A DNA stretch of 64,000 bases from CALRWV02 sp943371965 (GCA_943371965.1 CALRWV020000003.1:1-64000); one strand, 5' to 3'. Positions 52,972 through 62,126 are shown, numbered from the stretch's first letter. Notes: generated by a model not told the origin, from the letters alone. A program made the numbers and translations.

Positions 52972-53697
52972 ATGATCAATTCCTTCCAAACCTACCCTGA
53001 TTGTGTCTTTCTGGTTGATAAATCTACTGACTGGACTTCATTTGACGTTGTGAACAAAATCAGACGCATTTTGAAGGTTAAAAAAGTTGGACATGCAGGA
53101 ACTCTTGATCCTGCTGCAACCGGACTTCTGATTTTATGCAGCGGAAAAAACACCAAAAAAATTGATACTTTCCAAAGTCAGACAAAAGTGTATTCCGGTA
53201 AGTTTCAATTTGGGTTTACTACTCCGAGTTATGATTCAGAAACAGAACAAACCAAAATTTCAGAAACAGATCGTTTAACACTTGAAGAAGTTATTTCGGC
53301 TTCAAAGTCTTTTTTAGGTGAAATTGAACAGATTCCTCCCATGTATTCTGCTTTGAAAGTTGGCGGAAAAAAGCTGTATGAACTCGCCCGAAAAGGAAAA
53401 GAAATTGAACGGGCAGCAAGAAAAGTTACCATTTTTGATTTTCAGATTATAAATTTTGATCAGGGTGTTTCTGAATTTACCGTTACCTGTTCAAAAGGAA
53501 CATACATCAGAAGTCTGGCAAATGATTTGGGTGAAAAGTTGAAAGTTGGTGCTTATCTTGCATCATTAAGACGCGAAAAAATTGGTGATTACGATGTAAA
53601 AGATGCCTGGACAGTTGATCAGTTTATCGAAAAATATTCAAACCATTTGTTGGAGCAGGAAAAAAAGAACAACGAAACGGAAACCGTAATTCCTTAA
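52972..53697 (+). CDS. truB: tRNA pseudouridine(55) synthase TruB
   Basis: 241 aa. Makes pseudouridine 55 in the T loop of tRNAs. DKSTDWTSFDVVNKIRR and the motif GHAGTLDPAATG with catalytic Asp46 are present, as are PPMYSALKVGGKKLYELARKG and SKGTYIRSLANDLG. The C-terminal PUA domain of the long type is absent or reduced, which is normal for this short form. Starts after a word-repeat spacer without a Shine-Dalgarno. Confidence 0.95.
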   Translation: MINSFQTYPDCVFLVDKSTDWTSFDVVNKIRRILKVKKVGHAGTLDPAATGLLILCSGKNTKKIDTFQSQTKVYSGKFQFGFTTPSYDSETEQTKISETDRLTLEEVISASKSFLGEIEQIPPMYSALKVGGKKLYELARKGKEIERAARKVTIFDFQIINFDQGVSEFTVTCSKGTYIRSLANDLGEKLKVGAYLASLRREKIGDYDVKDAWTVDQFIEKYSNHLLEQEKKNNETETVIP

Positions 53698-53726
53698 AAT
53701 GAAATAAGTAAAATTAGCTTTCCAAC

Positions 53727-53780
53727 AGATTCTGGAATCTGCGATTATCTGTCCAATCAGCGTTATCAGTGTGCTATTAT
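53727..53780. repeat. Word-repetitive tract (AATCTGCG/TTATCAG family)
   Basis: Loosely repeating GATTCTGGAATCTGCGATTATCTG followed by CGTTATCAGTGTGC words in the truB-ribF spacer. It shares wording with the tract at 3253-3348 (CTGATCTG). Ribosome site before ribF is absent. Confidence 0.5.
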
Positions 53781-53801
53781 ATTTTTTGAAATTAAAATCA
53801 A

Positions 53802-54743
53802 ATGCTTTCAATCTATCAAAATCCTGATCAGTTTCCATTTGAAAAAAACTCAGTAGTTACATTGGGTTCTTTTGATGGAATTCATTTTGGCCATCAGCTG
53901 ATCATCAAATCAATCATTGAAGACGCAAAGAAAATCAACGGGAAATCGGTTTTAATTACCTTCAATCCGCATCCACAGGAAATCATTCAGCGAAACGGTT
54001 CCGAATTCAGTCTGCTAACTACTTTGAGTGAAAAGGTAGAAATTTTACAATCCTTTCAACTTGATAAAGTTTTGGTTATTCCATTCACAAGAGAATTTTC
54101 TGAACTTTCAGCGGCAACTTTTATTGAACAAACGCTTCTGAAAAAAGTTGGACTGAAAAAAATTACAATTGGATATGATCACATGTTTGGTCACAACCGA
54201 ACGGGTTCATTTTCAGTTCTGCACCAGTATGGTGAAAAATATGATTTTGATGTTGAAGTGGTTCAGGCTCAGCAGTTGAATGGTGTTGTGGTTTCAAGTT
54301 CCAAAATCAGAAAAGCATTATCAGATGGCGATGTAAAGTTTGCAAGTGAATTGTTGGGGCGGGAATATTCTGTGATCGGTTTGGTTCGCAGGGGAGACGG
54401 AATAGGACATAAAATCGGCTTTCCAACCGCCAATATTCATATTGATCATCCAAACAAAATGCTTCCCAAAGATGGCGTTTATGCTGTGAAGGTAAAAACC
54501 GGATCAGATTCTTTTTTTGGTATGTGCAATCTTGGATTTCGCCCAACATTTTCAGGAACTGAACACCGAATTGAAGTTAATATTTTTGAATTCGAAAAAG
54601 ATATTTACGGAAGCCAGATTTCTGTTTTGTTTATTGATAGAATCCGTGACGAAAAAAAGTTCAGCTCAGTCAATGATTTGATTGAACAACTGAATCATGA
54701 TAAGCAACAAAGTTTGGATTTGATTAGACAACTGAAGTTATAA
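53802..54743 (+). CDS. ribF: Bifunctional riboflavin kinase/FAD synthetase
   Basis: 313 aa. N-terminal adenylyltransferase domain with TLGSFDGIHFGHQLII (nucleotide-binding HxGH) and VSSSKIRKAL; C-terminal kinase domain with GHKIGFPTANI and the MCNLGFRPTF strand. Converts riboflavin to FMN and FAD. It is the last gene of the nusA-type operon, as in many bacteria, after truB. Confidence 0.95.
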   Translation: MLSIYQNPDQFPFEKNSVVTLGSFDGIHFGHQLIIKSIIEDAKKINGKSVLITFNPHPQEIIQRNGSEFSLLTTLSEKVEILQSFQLDKVLVIPFTREFSELSAATFIEQTLLKKVGLKKITIGYDHMFGHNRTGSFSVLHQYGEKYDFDVEVVQAQQLNGVVVSSSKIRKALSDGDVKFASELLGREYSVIGLVRRGDGIGHKIGFPTANIHIDHPNKMLPKDGVYAVKVKTGSDSFFGMCNLGFRPTFSGTEHRIEVNIFEFEKDIYGSQISVLFIDRIRDEKKFSSVNDLIEQLNHDKQQSLDLIRQLKL

Positions 54744-54879
54744 ACATCTTTTTCCGCTATTTGTGGACAAGTTGTGCATAAATTTCAACCTCAAACAATT
54801 GAATAAAACTTTAATTCGGGAAGATCATTCGCTGATATTGACTTCCATGGTTTCAACTAAGATTATTGCACTCTCACTG

Positions 54880-54910
54880 TTGTAAGTATAAATAATAATC
54901 TATACTTTCC
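54880..54910 (+). promoter_or_regulatory. Candidate promoter of parAB
   Basis: TTG (54880-54882), exactly 20 bp, TACTTTCC (54903-54910), two bases off TAnnTTTG. The spacing is the same as in the stronger promoters of this window. Leader about 40 bases. Confidence 0.45.
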
Positions 54911-54954
54911 TTAGAAATTTTTTTATCAGCTTTTTCAGAAAGCGGAGTTAAGGT

Positions 54955-55830
54955 ATGAGCAAAGTCATTGCCGTTGCCAATCAAAAAGGCGGAGTCGGAA
55001 AAACCACTACCACCATCAATTTAGCATCATCCATCGCTGTTGCTGAAATCCCTGTTCTTTTAATCGATATTGACCCACAGGCTAATGCAACCAGCGGATT
55101 GGGATTGAGCAAGGAAAATGATCATCCTTCCATTTACGATGTTTTAATCAATGATTCTGATATTAAAGGAAGCATTCAGAAAACGCAGATGCCGTTTCTG
55201 GATATCATTCCTTCACACATCAATCTCGCGGGAGCTGAAGTTGAACTTGTAAACATGGCTGACCGTGAAAAAATCATGTTGAAAGCAATCAGTTCAATCA
55301 GAAGAAATTACCAGTATATTTTTATTGATTGTCCTCCCAGTTTGGGTCTGCTGACTTTAAATTCATTAACTGCCGCAGATACTGTTCTGATTCCTGTGCA
55401 GTGTGAATATTTTGCACTTGAAGGTTTGAGTCAATTGATGAATACAATCAATCTTGTAAAAAAGGGGTTGAATCCTGCTCTTGAAGTTGAAGGTGTTCTT
55501 TTAACCATGTTTGATTCCAAAACAAATCTTTCAAAACAGGTTGCTGATGAAGTGAGAAAATATTTCGGCGAAAAAGTTTATCAAAACATGATTTTAAGAA
55601 ATGTCAGGATTTCTGAAGCTCCATCATTTGGAAAACCATTGATTCTGTATGATGCGATGAGTAAAGGAACAGAAAATTATCTTGACCTTGCACGTGAAAT
55701 CATGGTTAGAAACAATGACAAATCATTTTCAAAAAGAGTCAGATCCTGGAATGATGAGGACAAAGACAAAACCTTCCATAAAATGATTATGCAGAAGAAA
55801 CAACAACTGACAGTTGAGGAAAATATTTAG
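54955..55830 (+). CDS. parA: Chromosome-partitioning ATPase ParA (Soj)
   Basis: 291 aa. Deviant Walker A KGGVGKTTTT near residue 11, IDIDPQANATSGLG (A' motif) and IFIDCPPSLG (Walker B), with QCEYFALEGLSQL following. Binds DNA as ATP dimers and is stimulated by ParB to move chromosome origins. A basic C-terminal tail (about 255-291) goes beyond the usual core. Stop codon overlaps the ParB start by one base. Confidence 0.95.
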   Translation: MSKVIAVANQKGGVGKTTTTINLASSIAVAEIPVLLIDIDPQANATSGLGLSKENDHPSIYDVLINDSDIKGSIQKTQMPFLDIIPSHINLAGAEVELVNMADREKIMLKAISSIRRNYQYIFIDCPPSLGLLTLNSLTAADTVLIPVQCEYFALEGLSQLMNTINLVKKGLNPALEVEGVLLTMFDSKTNLSKQVADEVRKYFGEKVYQNMILRNVRISEAPSFGKPLILYDAMSKGTENYLDLAREIMVRNNDKSFSKRVRSWNDEDKDKTFHKMIMQKKQQLTVEENI

Positions 55831-56750
55831 TGGCGAAATTAGCATTAGGAAGAGGTTTGGGGGCTTTGCTTCCCGCAGAAGACAAAGCTGAAAAACACGT
55901 GGAAGATGTAGTGAAGGAAAAATACAACCTGGATGACAAAGCACTTGAATCAAGATTGAATGAAGTTTCAGTTGATCTTATTGATGCCAATCCGTTTCAG
56001 CCCAGACTTGAGTTTTCACCCGAAGCACTTGAAGAATTAAAAAATTCAATTCTTGAACATGGATTGATTCAGCCGCTTTCTGTCCGCAGAAAATCGGGTG
56101 GTCGGTATGAACTGATTGCAGGTGAAAGAAGATTACGCGCAAGTAAACTGGCAAAACAGAAAACAGTTCCGGTTTACATTCTCGATATCAAGACTGATGC
56201 AGAAATGCTCGAACTTGCGATTATCGAAAACATTCACCGTCAGCAATTGAATGCAATTGAAGTTGCGCTTGGTTATAAACGCCTGATTGATGATTGTGAT
56301 TTAACTCAGGAACAGGTTGCACAGCGTGTTGCCAAAGACAGAACCAGTGTTACCAATTATATCCGGCTTTTGAAACTTCCTGATTATGTTCAGAAAGCAA
56401 TTTCAACTGAACAGGTTTCAATGGGTCATGCAAGAGCATTGATTAATGTTGAAGATCAGAAATTTCTAAAAGAAGTTTTCCAGCAGATTGTTGATGAAAA
56501 TCTGAGCGTCCGTCAGGTTGAGAAGCTGGTTAAAGCCGGTCCGCAGCAGAAAAAGAAAAAAACTTCTGCAAACGAAAAACCACTTGATATCAATGTTGCT
56601 GAAGTTGAACAGCGGTTGAGAATGGTTCTTTCCACCAAAGTTGCCCTGAAGGAAAAAACAAAGGGAATCGGTGAAATTGTGATTGAATATTACAGTTATG
56701 ATGAACTGGACCGTTTGATTGAATTGTTTGAAACTGCCGGGAATGCCTAA
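55830..56750 (+). CDS. parB: Chromosome-partitioning protein ParB (Spo0J)
   Basis: 306 aa. Opens MAKLALGRGLGALLP (GTG start, overlapping the parA stop), the ParA-activating peptide. CTP-binding ParB/Srx domain with NPFQPR, SILEHGLIQPL and GERRLRASKLA, then the helix-turn-helix parS-binding domain (LTQEQVAQRVAKDRTSVTNYIRLLKLP) and a C-terminal dimerisation helix. The parAB pair is usually near the origin; no rRNA or dnaA is seen here. No convincing parS was found in the window. Confidence 0.96.
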   Translation: MAKLALGRGLGALLPAEDKAEKHVEDVVKEKYNLDDKALESRLNEVSVDLIDANPFQPRLEFSPEALEELKNSILEHGLIQPLSVRRKSGGRYELIAGERRLRASKLAKQKTVPVYILDIKTDAEMLELAIIENIHRQQLNAIEVALGYKRLIDDCDLTQEQVAQRVAKDRTSVTNYIRLLKLPDYVQKAISTEQVSMGHARALINVEDQKFLKEVFQQIVDENLSVRQVEKLVKAGPQQKKKKTSANEKPLDINVAEVEQRLRMVLSTKVALKEKTKGIGEIVIEYYSYDELDRLIELFETAGNA

Positions 56751-56759
56751 AAACTGAGA

Positions 56760-57380
56760 ATGGAAATTGGAAAATTGAAAATAGGAAAAAACGGTTTTGC
56801 AGTTCTTTTTTTAATTTTAATTTTTGCACAAAGCAGTTCATATGCACAAAGCCCAACTATCGATTCTGATTCAGTTAAAATGAAGTACAAATCACCAACC
56901 GGTGCAATGCTGAGAAGCGCACTTGTTCCAGGTTGGGGTCAGCTTTACAACGAATCTTACTGGAAAGTCCCAGTCATGTTTGGAGTATTTACAAGTCTTG
57001 CCTATGTTGCAAACTGGTATCACCTTAAATATGTTGATTACCGTGGAAGATACATTTTATCAACAATAAAATATAATGATATAATTGCAGATCCGGCTAA
57101 ATATCCGGATTTAAATGAGAACGATATTTTTGTGAAAACCCATAATTTCAATAAAACCGCCAGAGAATTTTACCGCGATAACCGTGATATTTTTATATTT
57201 TATCTCGCCATTTCCTATTTTCTGAATATTGTTGATGCTTACGTAGATGCACATCTTTACGGTTTCAACGTTGACAGCAGTCTGGGCTTAAATCCATCAA
57301 TTACTTCTCCTCAGATTTCCCTTCAAAATGGTGATTGGCGTAAGCCACAGGCACATATCTCCCTCAGCTTTACTTTATAA
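56760..57380 (+). CDS. DUF5683-type membrane protein
   Basis: 206 aa. Signal peptide (to about 30, SSSYAQ), a short polar segment, then SPTGAMLRSALVPGWGQLYNESYWKVPVMFG, the signature stretch of the DUF5683 family (common in Bacteroidota/Chlorobiota; function unknown), one or two TM helices and a conserved DAYVDAHLYGFNVDSSL. A beta-type ending ISLSFTL suggests contact with the envelope. The first ATG lies in word-like sequence (GGAAATTGGAAAATTG). It is 9 bp after parB and probably co-transcribed, an arrangement I recall from related genomes. Confidence 0.8.
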   Translation: MEIGKLKIGKNGFAVLFLILIFAQSSSYAQSPTIDSDSVKMKYKSPTGAMLRSALVPGWGQLYNESYWKVPVMFGVFTSLAYVANWYHLKYVDYRGRYILSTIKYNDIIADPAKYPDLNENDIFVKTHNFNKTAREFYRDNRDIFIFYLAISYFLNIVDAYVDAHLYGFNVDSSLGLNPSITSPQISLQNGDWRKPQAHISLSFTL

Positions 57381-57415
57381 CAACTTTACTTATCAATTTA
57401 AATTTTGAGAACTTC

Positions 57416-58873
57416 ATGAAAACAATCGAGTTGAATCCGGTTATTCTGGGTTTTATTGCTGATACTGATACTCCAGTTTCAATTTTCCTTAAACTCAGAA
57501 AATATTTCAAGCTTCCTTTTCTTTTTGAATCTGTTGAATCCGGCAACAGAATCGGAAGATTTTCGTTTATCGGTCTCAATCCGATTTTTGAATATATTGC
57601 AAAAGCTGATTCTGCTGAAATTAAACCGGTGGAGAATTGGTTTGATTATCAACTGGAAAATAAAGAACCAATTGCTGCCCTCAAAGAAATTTATGGTTTG
57701 TTCAAGACACAGAAACTTGAACACATTCCATCTTTTTCAAGCGGACTGGTTGGATATTTTTCCTATGAATCAATCGGACTTTCAGAAAAGAAATTGAAAT
57801 TCGAAAATCCTTCAGATTATCAGTCAAATCTGATTCATCTTTCCTGTTTCGATTCACTGATTATTTTTGACAATGCAAGCCGAAGAATTACACTTGTCAG
57901 CAACAGTTGGAAGACGGATCTGTTTGATGTTCCCAAGGAAAAATCAGACAAGGAAATTATTCTGAAATCACTTCATAATCTGAAGGATATGATTATTGAT
58001 TTGAGATGTAATTTTCCTGCAAAACAGATTCCTTCACAGCCTGTTTATGACAAACCGGCAAGTGTTTATATTGATGGAGTTGCAAAGGCAAAATCATTTA
58101 TCACCGAAGGAGATATTTTTCAGCTGGTTCTCAGCCGGAGATTGGCATCAAAATATTCAGGTGATACATTTGATTTGTACCGGGCGTTGAGAGTAATAAA
58201 TCCTTCACCATATCTTTTTTATTTGAACATGAGCGACGGACTTTCTGCAGTTGGTTCAAGCCCTGAAGTAATGGCGAGGGTGAAAAATGGTTATGTTGAA
58301 GTACGTCCGATTGCAGGAACAAGACGCAGGGGAAAAAATGCCGAAGAGGATTTGCAGATTGAAACTGAACTCAAAACCGATGAAAAGGAATTGGCTGAAC
58401 ATTTGATGCTCATTGATTTGGGAAGAAATGATGTTGGACGTGTCAGTGAAGTTGGAACTGTTGAAGTCTACGATCAGATGGTTATTGAACGTTACAGTCA
58501 CGTCATGCACATTGTAAGCGGCGTAAAGGGAAAACTCAAAAAAGGATTAACTCCGGTTGATGCATTTTTCAGTTGTTTCCCGGCAGGTACTTTAACCGGT
58601 GCTCCCAAAATCAGGGCAATGGAAATTATTGAGGAACTGGAACCGGTAAGACGCGGAATTTACGGTGGTGCAATCGGCTACATTGATTTCAATGGAGGAA
58701 TGGATACCTGTATTGCAATCAGAACCATGGTGTGCAAAGATGATAATTTATTTCTTCAGGCCGGTGGTGGAATTGTAAGTGATTCAAACCCTGAAAGGGA
58801 ATTTCAGGAAACGATTGAAAAACTCAATGCAAATCTTACCGGACTTTCAGTTGTAAAGGAGTTGTTGCCATGA
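57416..58873 (+). CDS. trpE: Anthranilate synthase component I
   Basis: 485 aa. Makes anthranilate from chorismate with glutamine-derived ammonia supplied by TrpG. FLFESVESGNRIGRFSFIG contains the LLES-type feedback-inhibition motif that separates TrpE from PabB. Catalytic region: SPSYLF-like PSPYLFYL, GSSPEVM, RPIAGTRRRG, HLMLIDLGRNDVGRVS, GTLTGAPKIRAMEII and GGIVSDSNPE-EFQE. Pairs by ATGA overlap with trpG. The other trp genes are not in the window. Confidence 0.94.
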   Translation: MKTIELNPVILGFIADTDTPVSIFLKLRKYFKLPFLFESVESGNRIGRFSFIGLNPIFEYIAKADSAEIKPVENWFDYQLENKEPIAALKEIYGLFKTQKLEHIPSFSSGLVGYFSYESIGLSEKKLKFENPSDYQSNLIHLSCFDSLIIFDNASRRITLVSNSWKTDLFDVPKEKSDKEIILKSLHNLKDMIIDLRCNFPAKQIPSQPVYDKPASVYIDGVAKAKSFITEGDIFQLVLSRRLASKYSGDTFDLYRALRVINPSPYLFYLNMSDGLSAVGSSPEVMARVKNGYVEVRPIAGTRRRGKNAEEDLQIETELKTDEKELAEHLMLIDLGRNDVGRVSEVGTVEVYDQMVIERYSHVMHIVSGVKGKLKKGLTPVDAFFSCFPAGTLTGAPKIRAMEIIEELEPVRRGIYGGAIGYIDFNGGMDTCIAIRTMVCKDDNLFLQAGGGIVSDSNPEREFQETIEKLNANLTGLSVVKELLP

Positions 58874-59433
58874 TAATTTTAATTGATAACTATGACAGTT
58901 TCACCTACAATCTTTATCAGTATTTATCTGAACTTGGTGCAGATGTTCAGGTACACAGAAACGATAAAATTTCAATTGAAGAAATTGAAAAATTGAATCC
59001 TTCACATCTCGTATTGTCACCCGGACCCTGCACACCGAAGGAAGCGGGGATAACTGTGGATGTTATTCATCATTTCAAGGAAAAAAAACCGATTTTGGGT
59101 GTTTGTTTGGGTCATCAGTCTATTGGTTATGCGTTGGGTGGAAATGTAATTCATGCTCCAACATTAATGCACGGAAAAACGAGTATGATCAAACATAACA
59201 ACTTGGGAGTGTTTAAAAATATACCTTCTCCATACAGGGCAACAAGATATCATTCGCTGATAATTGAAAGAAGTACATGTCCTGCTGAACTTGAAATCAC
59301 GTCAGAAACAGAAGATGGAATTATTATGGGAATTCAGCACAAAACACTTCCAATATTCGGCGTCCAATTTCATCCTGAATCCATTTTAACTGAACACGGA
59401 AGACCGCTTCTGAAAAATTTTCTCGATGTTTGA
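58870..59433 (+). CDS. trpG: Anthranilate synthase component II (glutamine amidotransferase)
   Basis: 187 aa class I amidotransferase. Nucleophile Cys79 in GVCLGHQSIG, catalytic His/Glu in FHPESIL, and NYDSFTYNL at the start are all present. SPGPCTPKEAGI is the typical oxyanion region. It may also serve para-aminobenzoate synthesis, as many TrpG/PabA proteins do. Overlaps trpE by 4 bp. Confidence 0.94.
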   Translation: MIILIDNYDSFTYNLYQYLSELGADVQVHRNDKISIEEIEKLNPSHLVLSPGPCTPKEAGITVDVIHHFKEKKPILGVCLGHQSIGYALGGNVIHAPTLMHGKTSMIKHNNLGVFKNIPSPYRATRYHSLIIERSTCPAELEITSETEDGIIMGIQHKTLPIFGVQFHPESILTEHGRPLLKNFLDV

Positions 59434-59475
59434 TTTGCAACCGAAAATCGTGAATTTAAAATCGAAAATTTAACC

Positions 59476-59502
59476 CTGACAGAGGTCAAAAAACCCTGTC
59501 AG
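59476..59502. repeat. Inverted repeat after trpG
   Basis: CTGACAG (59476-59482) and CTGTCAG (59496-59502) form a short stem, each followed by AGG. There is no T run, so the terminator role is doubtful. The surrounding spacer (59434-59628) also has word-like AATCCCTAAATCC sequence. Confidence 0.45.
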
Positions 59503-59628
59503 AGGCTTTGAATGGAATATTTTGGTTCTGCATAAATCCCTAAATCCTATATCCCGTCTTCATTATTCAATATTTTGTATATGACCTGATAAGAGACTAT
59601 ATTTAGGTCGTTCTAAATGGAGCTTTCA

Positions 59629-59922
59629 ATGAAATACAGCGAATCAATCAAACCGGTAAGTTATTTCAAATCCCATGCAGCCGAAGTTATCAGAGATGTG
59701 GTTGAAAATCAGAAAACAATGATCATCACCCAAAATGGTGAAGCAAAAGTGGTTGTTCAGGATATTAAAAGTTATGAGAAACTGCAGGATTCTCTGGCAC
59801 TGCTGAAAATTTTATCAATGAGTGCAAAGGAAAAGGCTGAAGGAAAAGTAATCCCCGCAGAAAAAGTTCTTGATATAATCAGAAAAGAACACAAGTTGAA
59901 AAGGCAAGATTCAAAAAAATGA
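59629..59922 (+). CDS. Antitoxin of YefM/Phd family
   Basis: 97 aa. Start by GGAG (59619-59622) rather than the ATG at 59617. Seen: IKPVSYFKSHAAEVIRDVVENQKTMIITQNGEAKVVVQDIKSYEKL, the DNA-binding Phd/YefM fold, then a longer C-terminal toxin-binding helix rich in Lys/Glu. It ends in ATGA overlap with the toxin. A 5 bp inverted pair, GACCT/AGGTC (59583-59609), upstream could be part of an operator; weak. Confidence 0.88.
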   Translation: MKYSESIKPVSYFKSHAAEVIRDVVENQKTMIITQNGEAKVVVQDIKSYEKLQDSLALLKILSMSAKEKAEGKVIPAEKVLDIIRKEHKLKRQDSKK

Positions 59923-60242
59923 AGCTCAAAATTGAATTTACTTTTTTGGCAATATCTGATCTTCAAGGTATTTATGATTATTATGCTGATGAAGTTTCAG
60001 TGGTCAAAGCAGAACAAATTGTTGGTGATATCTATGAGAAAATTTACACTTTGATTGAGTTTCCAAAAAGAGGACACTTCCCACCGGAGCTGCTTTCAAT
60101 GGAAGTATTCAATTATAAGGAAATTCACAGCTCAGTTTACCGGATTTTTTTCTCCATCGATGGTAATTTAATCATTATCCATGCTATTCTTGATGGAAGA
60201 AGAAACATCACGGAATTGTTGGCGAAAAGATTGATGAGATAA
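59919..60242 (+). CDS. RelE/ParE-family toxin
   Basis: 107 aa, RelE/ParE fold: FTFLAISDLQGIYDYYADEVSVVKAEQIVGDIYEKIYTLIEFPKRGHFPPEL, then YRIFFSIDGNLIIIHAILDGRRNITELLAKRL. The conserved YRI-F and ILDGRR strand is the ParE-like ending. By fold it may block translation (RelE) or gyrase (ParE); the DGRR ending slightly favours ParE. Pairs with the antitoxin just upstream. Confidence 0.87.
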   Translation: MKLKIEFTFLAISDLQGIYDYYADEVSVVKAEQIVGDIYEKIYTLIEFPKRGHFPPELLSMEVFNYKEIHSSVYRIFFSIDGNLIIIHAILDGRRNITELLAKRLMR

Positions 60243-60244
60243 AT

Positions 60245-60931
60245 ATGGCAAACGATATAAAAAAAACAGCACATCAGAATGTACAGCAGAAAGATATCTG
60301 GCGTGTTTTCAAAATTATGTCAGAGGTTGTTGAAGGATTTGAAACTTTAGGTGATATTGGACCTGCAATTACCGTTTTCGGTTCAGCCCGTACAAAGCCT
60401 GATCATCCTGATTACATCAAATCTACTGCAATTGCCAAATTGCTTGCTGAAAAAGGATATGGCATTATAACGGGTGGTGGGCCTGGCAGCATGGAAGCTG
60501 CCAACAAAGGAGCAAAAGAGGGAGGCGGTGAATCTGCCGGACTCAACATTGTGCTGCCTTTTGAACAGCATTACAATCCTTATATTGATAAACATTTGCT
60601 GCTTGAATTTGATTACTTTTTTGTACGCAAGGTTATGTTTGTAAAGTATTCACAAGGCTTCGTTTTTCTTCCCGGCGGTTTTGGAACGATGGATGAAATA
60701 TTTGAAGTCATCACCTTGATACAGACAAAGAAAATTAAAATACGACCCATTGTCTTTGTTGGAAAAGCATATTGGAGCGGACTTATTGATTGGATTAAAA
60801 ATACAATGTTGGCTAAAGGGAATATTTCACCTGAAGACCTTGGAATTTTCAGTGTTACCGATGATGAAAATGAAGTTTGTTCAATCATAGAGAGTTTCTA
60901 CGCAAAAGAAATATTTTCACAGGATATTTAA
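60245..60931 (+). CDS. LOG-family/TIGR00730 nucleotide phosphoribohydrolase
   Basis: 228 aa Rossmann-like protein. GGGPGSMEAANKGAKEGGGESAGLNI and PGGFGTMDEIFE are the two signature motifs (PGGxGTxxE with catalytic Arg/Glu partners), found in cytokinin-type ribonucleoside monophosphate phosphoribohydrolases. N-terminal about 40 residues are extra to the core. Starts 2 bp after the toxin gene. Bacterial members release adenine or other bases from nucleotides; the physiological substrate here is unknown. Confidence 0.9.
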   Translation: MANDIKKTAHQNVQQKDIWRVFKIMSEVVEGFETLGDIGPAITVFGSARTKPDHPDYIKSTAIAKLLAEKGYGIITGGGPGSMEAANKGAKEGGGESAGLNIVLPFEQHYNPYIDKHLLLEFDYFFVRKVMFVKYSQGFVFLPGGFGTMDEIFEVITLIQTKKIKIRPIVFVGKAYWSGLIDWIKNTMLAKGNISPEDLGIFSVTDDENEVCSIIESFYAKEIFSQDI

Positions 60932-60951
60932 CTGTAATAAATTTAAAGAAA

Positions 60952-62046
60952 ATGAAGATCATGATATTATTGTTAATTTCAACCCTAACACTTGCAAGCT
61001 GTCAGCAATCCGAACAGAAAAAAGTTGAAACTGTTCCAAGAGATTCCTTGAGTTATTACTGGACAGGGCTGCCAAAATACCAGAATGACATCACCATTGC
61101 CGGGAAAAGGCTTCCGCTGGAAGATGAAGAAATCAGGGATCGTTTTGAGAGGGAATTTTACAATATCCTTCACAATGAAAATGTAAACGTTCAAACAGTT
61201 TCATCTGCGAACTGGATGATACCAATTGTTAAGAAAATATTTCAGGAAGAACAGGTTCCGGAAGACTTGATTTATCTCGGTTATGCCGAAACAGGGCTGA
61301 AATTTGCAACAAGTTCAGCCGGTGCTGCCGGTGTTTGGCAATTGATGGAATTGGTTGCGCGAGATGAAAACCTGAAAATAAATTATTGGGTTGATGAGAG
61401 GCATCATCTTGAAAAATCAACACGGGTTGCCTGTAAATATTTGAAGACTCTATTCAGAAAATATAACGACTGGAATATAGCTATTGCAGCATACAATGTT
61501 GGTGAAACTAATATCAATGACAATCTCCGGTTTCAGAATGTCAGGAATTTTTTTGATCTGTATTTGAATGAAGAAACCAGCCGCTATGTTTTCCGGGTCT
61601 ACGCAATGAAGGAAATTTTCGAAAATCCTGCAAAATATGGAATGGAGCCTTACCATTTTGTTTCAAAGGACCTGGAATTAATTTTGATTGAAGGACCGGT
61701 TCAAAATCTGGCACTGCTTGCACAGAAAAACGGAATAACATACCGTGAATTGCGAAATCTGAATCCGTGGATCAAAAGGCGTGGGTTGCCTGAAGGAAAA
61801 TGGTTTATCTTATTTCCAGTGAACAGGGATATCAACCGTTTTGACACATCAGTTTATAAATATGAAAATCTGAAAACACTTGATAATCTTTCATCAAGGG
61901 AAGCAACCCATACAGTTGTTGATGGTGAAAATATTCTTTCGATTGCGCTCAGGTATGAAGTTGAAGTTTCAGAAATAATGCGGTGGAATAAATTAACTTC
62001 ACAATTGGTTCAACCAGGACAAAAACTAAAGATTTTCCTGTGGTGA
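60952..62046 (+). CDS. Lytic murein transglycosylase lipoprotein with LysM (MltD-like)
   Basis: 364 aa. Start at 60952 gives a lipoprotein signal with LASC (Cys17). The SLT domain (about 85-230) has catalytic Glu113 in GYAETGLKF, SSAGAAGVWQLM and AIAAYNVGETN. A LysM domain ends the protein (about 315-364, THTVVDGENILSIALRYEVEVSEIMRWN). Cleaves peptidoglycan glycosidic bonds forming anhydromuropeptides, usually at the outer membrane. The catalytic context differs slightly from E. coli MltD (ETGLKFATSSAGAAG). Confidence 0.92.
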   Translation: MKIMILLLISTLTLASCQQSEQKKVETVPRDSLSYYWTGLPKYQNDITIAGKRLPLEDEEIRDRFEREFYNILHNENVNVQTVSSANWMIPIVKKIFQEEQVPEDLIYLGYAETGLKFATSSAGAAGVWQLMELVARDENLKINYWVDERHHLEKSTRVACKYLKTLFRKYNDWNIAIAAYNVGETNINDNLRFQNVRNFFDLYLNEETSRYVFRVYAMKEIFENPAKYGMEPYHFVSKDLELILIEGPVQNLALLAQKNGITYRELRNLNPWIKRRGLPEGKWFILFPVNRDINRFDTSVYKYENLKTLDNLSSREATHTVVDGENILSIALRYEVEVSEIMRWNKLTSQLVQPGQKLKIFLW

Positions 62047-62126
62047 GTTCAAGAAAGTTGGCAATTGAAGATTAACAAAAGAATACATCGAAAAGTTAAT
62101 CAGGAGTTAATAATCAAAAAACTGTT

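Noticed and set aside
55686..55701. parS-like sequence CACGTGAAA core inside parA
   Set aside because: Only 11 of 16 positions match TGTTTCACGTGAAACA, and the left half is poor. It encodes the common LARE peptide, so codon use explains it. A similar partial match in nusA (near 48124-48134) is equally weak.
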